The translations under genes and the position numbers were made by a program. 64,000 nt of DNA from Actinoplanes siamensis (GTDB taxonomy: Bacteria; Actinomycetota; Actinomycetes; Mycobacteriales; Micromonosporaceae). Within the stretch, counting starts at the first letter, position 1. Each line of letters begins with the position of its first letter. Location of the stretch: NCBI RefSeq assembly GCF_016862395.1, contig NZ_BOMW01000035.1, positions 1-64,000 of the forward strand. The letters run 5' to 3'. Shown in pieces: positions 58,830 through 64,000 of the stretch. The notes under the pieces were generated by a model that saw nothing but the letters and a program-made list of their open reading frames with translations, was not told the origin of the DNA and ran no database searches.

Positions 58830-59186
58830 ATGGCGATCGGCTCAGGTCCGGCGCTTCCGGCTGGTGCTCATGGTGGTCATGCGCACGCCGACACCACCAC
58901 CAGCCCCACTCCGACCCACCGCGCTGGCGCACACGGTGGTCACGCGCACGCCGGGGCCAGCGGGAGCGCCGGCCCGGTCCAGCCGGCCGTGAGAGGCGGC
59001 TGGGTCGGACGGCTCGGCAACGCCATGACCGGCAAAGGATCCGGCCGCAGACGTTCGCGCACCGAAGCGCCCCGCCCACGAACCTACCCCGCCCATCCCC
59101 GCCCAAAGGCGTTATCCACAGGCGGTTCCGTTGTCCACAAGCGGCGAGGAAATTCGCCCGCGCCCGAAGCGGATCCGCCAGGCTGA
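58830..59186 (+). CDS. Doubtful His-rich ORF with two GAHGGHAHA repeats
   Basis: A 118-codon frame starting four bases after the alkA stop. It contains two GAHGGHAHA repeats (His-rich, metal-binding-like) near residues 12-20 and 33-41, then a basic segment (RLGNAMTGKGSGRRRSR). No ribosome site is convincing. The DNA repeat underlying it (about 28 bp, twice) could itself be the feature. If not coding, the 58826-59212 stretch holds only this repeat and GC-rich spacer. Confidence 0.3.
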   Translation: MAIGSGPALPAGAHGGHAHADTTTSPTPTHRAGAHGGHAHAGASGSAGPVQPAVRGGWVGRLGNAMTGKGSGRRRSRTEAPRPRTYPAHPRPKALSTGGSVVHKRRGNSPAPEADPPG

Positions 59187-59212
59187 ACCCCCGACACAAG
59201 GAGCTGAGGAAC

Positions 59213-59716
59213 ATGTTGCGTCACTCGACGATGGACACCCCGGCCGGCCCGTTCACCATGCTGGTCGCGGATTCCGGCGCGGTTCGCGCATCCGGTTTCA
59301 CCACCGACGTGCCGGGGTTGGTCCGGCTCATGCACCCGTCGCTGGTGGAGCCCACCGAGCCGGCCGACGACGTCGGTCCGGCCCGCGCCGCGGTGCGGGC
59401 GTATTTCGCCGGCGATCTGCTGGCGCTGGACGCGGTGCCGGTGGAGCAGCACACCGGCGGGCCGTTCATGGCTCACGCCTGGCAGGTGATGCGCGATATC
59501 AAACCGGGCGATCCGGTCACTTACACGCACTATGCGGAGCTGGCCGGCCGCCCGGCGGCGATCCGGGCGGCGGCCATGGCCTGCGCGCGCAACGCGGTGG
59601 CCCTGATCGTGCCGTGTCACCGGGTGTTGCGGACCGACGGCTCGCTGGGCGGCTACCGGTGGGGGCTGCCGGTGAAGTCGTGGCTGCTGGAGCACGAGAC
59701 GGCAGCGGGGTCGTGA
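59213..59716 (+). CDS. ogt: Methylated-DNA--[protein]-cysteine S-methyltransferase
   Basis: A 167-residue suicide methyltransferase that repairs O6-methylguanine. The active-site Cys lies in IVPCHRVLRTDGSLGGYRWG (PCHRV), with AAAMACARNAVALI as the recognition helix. The N-terminal domain is short. ATG 59213 follows AGGAGCTGAGG. It lies downstream of the Ada-AlkA gene; co-regulation is plausible. Confidence 0.94.
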   Translation: MLRHSTMDTPAGPFTMLVADSGAVRASGFTTDVPGLVRLMHPSLVEPTEPADDVGPARAAVRAYFAGDLLALDAVPVEQHTGGPFMAHAWQVMRDIKPGDPVTYTHYAELAGRPAAIRAAAMACARNAVALIVPCHRVLRTDGSLGGYRWGLPVKSWLLEHETAAGS

Positions 59717-59836
59717 CGGCCGGCGCACCGGAGCACGAGGGGCGGGCTGTACGGGTTCGCGCTGCCGAGAGTGCGGATTTCGGCGGTGAGCTGTGTGGCG
59801 CACGGGCTCGTCATCGCCCGCGCGCTCCGAGCGCCG

Positions 59837-61090
59837 TCACAGCGTGATCACGGTTCCGGTGTGGCGGGCCCGTTCGGCCGCCCAGACCACCCGGTGGCTG
59901 TCCAGGCTGGCGGCCGCGCCGGAACCGAGATACGACTCGTCCCGGGTCAGCACCGCGGAGAGAAACGCCTCGACCAGGCCGGCGTCCCCGCCGCCGTGGC
60001 CGCCGGCCGCGGTGCCGTCGCGACCGGACGGCACCGGGATGACGCGCTGGCTGCCGTCCCGGAAGTCGGTGAGCGTCAGCGTCCGGCCGTCCCCTTCGAG
60101 GCTGCCGTGACTGCCGAAGATACGGGTCCGGCGGAATCCGTCGGACGGCGTGAACGCGGTCATCGTGAGCGTCGCCGTGGCGCCGCCGGCGAACTCGAAG
60201 TTGACCACCTGGTGGTCCACCACGTCGTTGTCGCACCGGTAGACGCAGCGGCCGTACGGTCCGGTCCGCAGCGCGTGCAGCACCCCCTCCTCGGTGGCGT
60301 CCGAGGTCACCGGACCGAGCGGCCAGCGTTCCGCGCCCGGGTCACCGAGGCAGCCGAGGTAGAGCCGCTTCGCGGAGTAGGGGCACTCCTTCTCGACCGC
60401 GCAGTCCAGGCAGCGGTCGGCTGACCCGTCCGGCGCCCGTTCGGGCCGGAAGTGGGCGAGCCCGCCGAACGACGACACCCGGGCCACCCCGTCCCCGACC
60501 ACGTGCATGATCCAGTCCACGTCGTGGCAGCACTTGGTGAGCAGCATCGGTCCGGAGCCGGCTTCGGAGCGCCAGTTGCCGCGGACGAACGAGTGCGCCT
60601 GGTGCCACCATCCGACCGGCTCCAGGTGCTGCATGTTGATCACGTCGCCGAGCGCGCCGTCGCGGATCAGCTCGCGCACCATCGCTGTGTAGGGCGTGTA
60701 CCGCAGCACGTGGCAGACCCCGAAGATCCGCCCGCTGGCCGCGGCCGCCTCGGCGATCCGGCGGGCCCCCTCCTCGGTGGGCGCCATCGGCTTCTCCAGC
60801 AGCACGTCGTAACCGTGCCCGAGCAGCGCCACGGCCGGCTCCACGTGCAGCCGGTCCTGGGTTGCCACGACCACCGCGTCGGCGGCGCGCGGCCCGTCCA
60901 GCAGCGCCGGCCAGTCCCGGTGCGCCCGTTCCGGGGGCAGGCCGAACTCGGCGGCGAAGCTTTCCCGCCGCTCGTCGTCCGGTTCCGCGACGGCCACCAC
61001 CCGGGCCCGCCCGCTCGCCGCCGCCACCCGTGCGTACATCGTGCCGCGGCTGCCCGCGCCCACCACCGCGACGCTGACCGATCCCGTCAT
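59837..61090 (-). CDS. Gfo/Idh/MocA-family oxidoreductase
   Basis: A 417-residue NAD(P)-dependent sugar oxidoreductase: VAVVGAGSRGTMYARVA (Rossmann, residues 6-22), VVVATQDRLHV, LLEKPMAPTEEG (catalytic Lys in EKPM), and the second-domain TKCCHDVDWIMHVVGD (active-site His). It contains an unusual Cys-rich insertion (CLDCAVEKECPYSAK) that could bind a metal. Substrate unknown; myo-inositol and sugar-acid relatives are the closest by memory. ATG 61090 has GGAGGGCGG upstream. Confidence 0.88.
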   Translation of the reverse strand: MTGSVSVAVVGAGSRGTMYARVAAASGRARVVAVAEPDDERRESFAAEFGLPPERAHRDWPALLDGPRAADAVVVATQDRLHVEPAVALLGHGYDVLLEKPMAPTEEGARRIAEAAAASGRIFGVCHVLRYTPYTAMVRELIRDGALGDVINMQHLEPVGWWHQAHSFVRGNWRSEAGSGPMLLTKCCHDVDWIMHVVGDGVARVSSFGGLAHFRPERAPDGSADRCLDCAVEKECPYSAKRLYLGCLGDPGAERWPLGPVTSDATEEGVLHALRTGPYGRCVYRCDNDVVDHQVVNFEFAGGATATLTMTAFTPSDGFRRTRIFGSHGSLEGDGRTLTLTDFRDGSQRVIPVPSGRDGTAAGGHGGGDAGLVEAFLSAVLTRDESYLGSGAAASLDSHRVVWAAERARHTGTVITL

Positions 61091-61191
61091 TCCGCCCTCC
61101 ACGTTCGCTTCGGCAACGGCGGGCGCCGTCCCCGGCGGCAAAAGCCGCGATCCCGGGAGCGGAACCCGTGGTTCGGTCCACCATAGGAGGC

Positions 61192-61770
61192 ATGCCGATC
61201 GCGCCGGAGGAGGTGGAGGCGCCCGCCGGGGATACCGTGTTGTTCCGGTCGTCGCCCGCCCGGACGTTCGTCACGGTGTTCACCGTGCTGATGCTGTCGT
61301 ACCTGGTGGTCTCCCCGATCGTGGGGCGGCTCGCCCGGGACACCGGCGACCCCTGGTGGGTGACCGCCGTGCAGGCCGTCGTCGTCGGCGCCGCGGTCGC
61401 CGGGTTCTACGCGCTGTCCGCGCGCGCCGCGCTGAGCACCTGGGTACGGATCTCGGCCGGCGGCCTGGAGCTGGCCGCCCAGGGCAGCGACCCGGTGCTG
61501 CTCGCCTGGGAGGACATCGCGGCGATCACGGTGCGGCGCAGCGGCCTGCGTACGGTGCTGGAGGTGGCGCCGGTGGACATGGACACCGTGCACCCGGTGC
61601 AGGGCTCGGGCGAGGGCTGGCCGGCGCTCACCGAGACGGCGCGCGGGCCGGCGTTCGTGGCCGACCTGACGCAGATCTGGCCGAGTCCGCGGGCGCTGCG
61701 CCGGGAGCTGACCCGGCGGCTCCACCCGTACCCGAAGCTCGCCGTCGTCCGCCCACCCCAGCCCTGGTGA
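61192..61770 (+). CDS. PH-like-domain membrane protein
   Basis: A 192-residue protein: two TM segments (ARTFVTVFTVLMLSYLVVSP and VTAVQAVVVGAAVAGFYAL) then a soluble PH-like domain (LSTWVRISAGGLELAAQGSD, AWEDIAAITVRRSGL), as in DUF304/bPH_2-type proteins. ATG 61192 is preferred, with AGGAGG close upstream; GTG 61168 is an in-frame alternative. Function unknown. Confidence 0.72.
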   Translation: MPIAPEEVEAPAGDTVLFRSSPARTFVTVFTVLMLSYLVVSPIVGRLARDTGDPWWVTAVQAVVVGAAVAGFYALSARAALSTWVRISAGGLELAAQGSDPVLLAWEDIAAITVRRSGLRTVLEVAPVDMDTVHPVQGSGEGWPALTETARGPAFVADLTQIWPSPRALRRELTRRLHPYPKLAVVRPPQPW

Positions 61771-61985
61771 CGCCGGCCACCGTCGCAGCCTGAGCCCAGC
61801 CGCCCAGCCGCCCAGGCGGCCGGCGGCGCCAGAGGCGCGCGCGGGGCTGGAGACACCTCCCGGCCGGCGCCAGCCAGGCACGGCGAGCCGGCCGGCAGGG
61901 ACAAGTCACACGGGTCGAGGGAGCTCCCGGCGCCAGCCGCGCGCGGTGGGCCGGACGCCAGCGGTGTGCCGTGGTGGGTGGCGGA

Positions 61986-62774
61986 TCAGAAGTCGCCTCC
62001 GCCGAAGTCCCCGCCACCGAAGTCCCCGCCACCCCAGTCGCCGCCACCCCAGCCGCCGCCGTCCCCGCCGCCACCGAGATCGTTGCCGCTGATGTCGCCG
62101 AGACCGTTGGCGTCGACGTCGTTGCCGGCGTCGAAGCCGTCCTGGTAACCGTCGGCGTAGCCGACGTCGCCGAAGGCCGGGGAGAACAGCGCGTCGAAGA
62201 TCAGCATGCCGCCGAGGACACCGGCGCCCGCGCCGAGAGCGGTCTTCCAGACCGGGGTCGAATACCAACCCGCCGGCACCGGCCGGCCCTGCACCCGGCC
62301 CCCCGGGTAGAAGTACGGCGTTTCCGGCCCGGGCCGCGGTCCCGCCTTGTAGGCGTGCCCCTGCACACTGACCTCACGCTCCTGGGTGAGCTGCCCGGAA
62401 CCCCGCGACGCGGCCAGCGGGGGCAGGTCGGGACCCGGGTCGAGGCCCATCGCCAGGCGGGCGGCCCGCGCATAGGCCAGGCCTTCCAGAGCCGACTCGC
62501 GGGCCAGCTCGAACTGGCGCACGGTGTTGGCCTGCTGCAACTGACCACCGGCGGCGTTGTACCGCTCGCCGGCGTCGGCCAGCGCCTGACGCGCGGCCGG
62601 CTCGTCGGCGTGCAGGTTCATCACCTGGCCGCCGAGCCGTTCGTACCAGCGCTGCGCCTCGGCGCGGGCGTCCTCCAACTGGGTCTGCCGACCTTTTCCG
62701 CCGCCGCGCTGAACGCCGACGACGATCAGGGCGACGATCGCGACGATGACCAGGATGAGCAACACGCCGTTCAT
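61986..62774 (-). CDS. Membrane protein with Gly-Trp/Phe-Asp repeat tail
   Basis: A 262-residue protein: N-terminal TM (NGVLLILVIVAIVALIVVGV), a helical domain (about 30-110, RQALADAGERYNAAGGQLQQ), a beta-region with YFYPGGRVQGRPVPAGWY, a second hydrophobic stretch (ALGAGAGVLGGMLIFDALF) and a tail of GGGDW/GGGDF repeats. The tail resembles Gly-rich wall or coacervate-forming segments. A TACCTT -10 box lies seven bases before ATG 62774. No family is recognised. Confidence 0.72.
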   Translation of the reverse strand: MNGVLLILVIVAIVALIVVGVQRGGGKGRQTQLEDARAEAQRWYERLGGQVMNLHADEPAARQALADAGERYNAAGGQLQQANTVRQFELARESALEGLAYARAARLAMGLDPGPDLPPLAASRGSGQLTQEREVSVQGHAYKAGPRPGPETPYFYPGGRVQGRPVPAGWYSTPVWKTALGAGAGVLGGMLIFDALFSPAFGDVGYADGYQDGFDAGNDVDANGLGDISGNDLGGGGDGGGWGGGDWGGGDFGGGDFGGGDF

Positions 62775-62781
62775 GTTTTCC

Positions 62782-62787
62782 AAGGTA
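62782..62787 (-). promoter_or_regulatory. Leaderless -10 box (TACCTT)
   Basis: TACCTT on the minus strand, seven bases before ATG 62774. Confidence 0.55.
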
Positions 62788-62828
62788 CTCCCGATGGTCT
62801 TGTCGCACCGTTCTGGCAATCTGCGGTG

Positions 62829-63962
62829 GTGACGTACTCGACGCTGGGCGTGATCCTGATCTGTCTCGCGGCCGGCGCCGCCGTGGGCTGGCTGGCCGCC
62901 CGCGCCCGGGGCGCGGCCGACATCGCCCGGCTGGAGGCGACCGTGGCCGCGGCCCGCGACGGGGAGCAGCGGCTGGAGCAGTCGATGCGGGCGCTGTCCT
63001 ATGAGGCGACCGCCCAGTCGCAGGAGGCGGTGGCCCGCGCCGTCGCCCCGCTGCAGGACATGCTGCGGCGCTACGAGCAGCGGGTCGCCGAGCTGGAGCA
63101 CGAGCGCGTCGACGCCTACGCGGAGCTGCGCGAGCAGGTGCGGGCGATGGGCGTGGTCTCGACCGAGCTGCGCGGCGAGACCCGGCAGCTGGTGTCGGCG
63201 CTGCGCACGCCGCAGGTGCGCGGCCGCTGGGGCGAGCACCAGCTGCGCCGCATCGTGGAGGCGGCCGGCCTGCTGGAGCACTGCGACTTCGCCGAGCAGG
63301 TCACCGGCGAGACCGATCGTCAGGGGGTACGCCCCGACCTGGTGGTCCGGCTGCACGGCGGCCGGACCGTGGTGGTGGACGCGAAGGCGCCGCTGGAGGG
63401 TTATCTGTCCGCCATGGAGGCTCGCGACGAGCGGGACCGCGACCTGCACCTGGACCGGCACGCCCGGCACCTGCGGGCGCACGTGGACGCCCTGTCGGCG
63501 AAGGAGTACTGGTCGGCGTTCGACTCCGCCCCCGACTTCGTGGTCCTGTTCGTGCCGGCCGACCCGTTCCTGGACGCTGCGCTGCAGCGCGATCCGGTGC
63601 TGATGGAGTACGCGTTCCGCCGCGACGTCGTGCTGGCCACCCCGGCCACGCTGATCGCGATGCTGCGCACTGTCGCGTTCTCCTGGCGGCAGGAGACGCT
63701 GACCGGCAACGCGGTCGCCGTGCACAGCCTGGCGCGCGAGCTCTACGGCCGGCTGTCCACTCTGGGCGAGCACGTGAGCCGGCTCGGGGTGTCGCTGAAC
63801 GGGGCGGTCACCGCGTACAACCGGGCGGTCGGCTCGCTGGAGTCCCGGGTGCTGGTCAGCGCGCGCAAGCTGGCCGAGATGGGCGTCTCGGACGAGGAGC
63901 TGGCGCAGCCACCCCAGGTCGAGGTCGCCCCGCGCCAGCCCCAGGCGCCCGAGCTGAGCTAG
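62829..63962 (+). CDS. rmuC: DNA recombination protein RmuC
   Basis: A 377-residue RmuC: N-terminal TM (STLGVILICLAAGAAVGWLA), a coiled coil (RLEATVAAARDGEQRLEQSM, LRRYEQRVAELEHERVDAYA), then the PD-(D/E)XK-like nuclease domain: QVRGRWGEHQLRRIVEAAGL, RPDLVVRLHGGRTVVVDAKA (Asp-Lys), FVVLFVPADPFLDAAL. It limits recombination at inverted repeats. GTG 62829 is one codon after another GTG (62826). Confidence 0.92.
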   Translation: MTYSTLGVILICLAAGAAVGWLAARARGAADIARLEATVAAARDGEQRLEQSMRALSYEATAQSQEAVARAVAPLQDMLRRYEQRVAELEHERVDAYAELREQVRAMGVVSTELRGETRQLVSALRTPQVRGRWGEHQLRRIVEAAGLLEHCDFAEQVTGETDRQGVRPDLVVRLHGGRTVVVDAKAPLEGYLSAMEARDERDRDLHLDRHARHLRAHVDALSAKEYWSAFDSAPDFVVLFVPADPFLDAALQRDPVLMEYAFRRDVVLATPATLIAMLRTVAFSWRQETLTGNAVAVHSLARELYGRLSTLGEHVSRLGVSLNGAVTAYNRAVGSLESRVLVSARKLAEMGVSDEELAQPPQVEVAPRQPQAPELS

Positions 63963-64000
63963 CGGAATCCGCCCGCGAGGCGAGCGGTGCAAAGCGGGCA

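Overview
This window is GC-rich actinobacterial chromosome, most likely from Micromonosporaceae (Actinoplanes-like). The inference rests on the codon bias, a mycothiol gene (mshB), 7Fe ferredoxin, succinylase-type lysine genes, menaquinone-type succinate dehydrogenase, and many apparently leaderless promoters (TANNNT ending 6-8 nt before ATG or GTG). I found no tRNA, rRNA or CRISPR array. Most long open frames antisense to real genes are GC-rich shadows and were left out.

Layout. 1-2985: 3' part of an AdnA-like helicase gene, carrying an in-frame 18-bp minisatellite at the window edge, then two coupled LOG-family genes and a small basic protein. 3000-8695: lysine block (dapE and dapD divergent, lysG and lysE divergent), a MerR regulator fused to a DNA-polymerase sliding-clamp-like module, and a methyltransferase. 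8696-12001: a long structured leader followed by four exported proteins, three of them paralogues sharing two cysteines and a C-terminal ATFT signature; this is the best candidate for an undescribed system. 12038-18484: SDR, SIMPL protein, dapC and fdxA (with a 76-bp tandem duplication at the dapC end and an apparent CTG start for dapC), GNAT, membrane proteins, mshB. 18579-27317: an S9-peptidase-like protein without its catalytic Ser, tldD/pmbA separated by a 52-codon ORF made of two identical 26-residue repeats, and a three-gene sdh operon. 27540-29932: two acetyltransferases, a tetR remnant and alkB.

30249-44882: a catabolic island. A perfect palindromic operator precedes a nine-gene, tightly overlapping operon: LIV-type ABC transporter with its binding lipoprotein, two SDRs, an APH-type kinase, an ACAD10/11-like acyl-CoA dehydrogenase and TetR. 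Beyond a Uma2 gene lie a convergent tetR-ALDH-ADH operon and an acyl-CoA ligase. The kinase plus dehydrogenase pair points to breakdown of hydroxy-acids (levulinate or 4-hydroxyacid type) after uptake and CoA activation.

44883-50610: Nudix, pterin-dehydratase-like, PH-domain, peptidase E, nucleotidyltransferase, G5-domain, MarR, GNAT and PAP2 genes. 50758-55316: remnant of an integrative element (excisionase-like HTH, DUF6907-type pair, XRE regulator, small cargo genes, truncated tyrosine integrase). 55337-63962: ychF, alpha/beta hydrolase and Ada-AlkA under twin palindromes, ogt, Gfo/Idh oxidoreductase, PH-like membrane protein, a Gly-rich membrane protein and rmuC. Three DNA alkylation-repair genes (alkB, Ada-AlkA, ogt) lie in the window.
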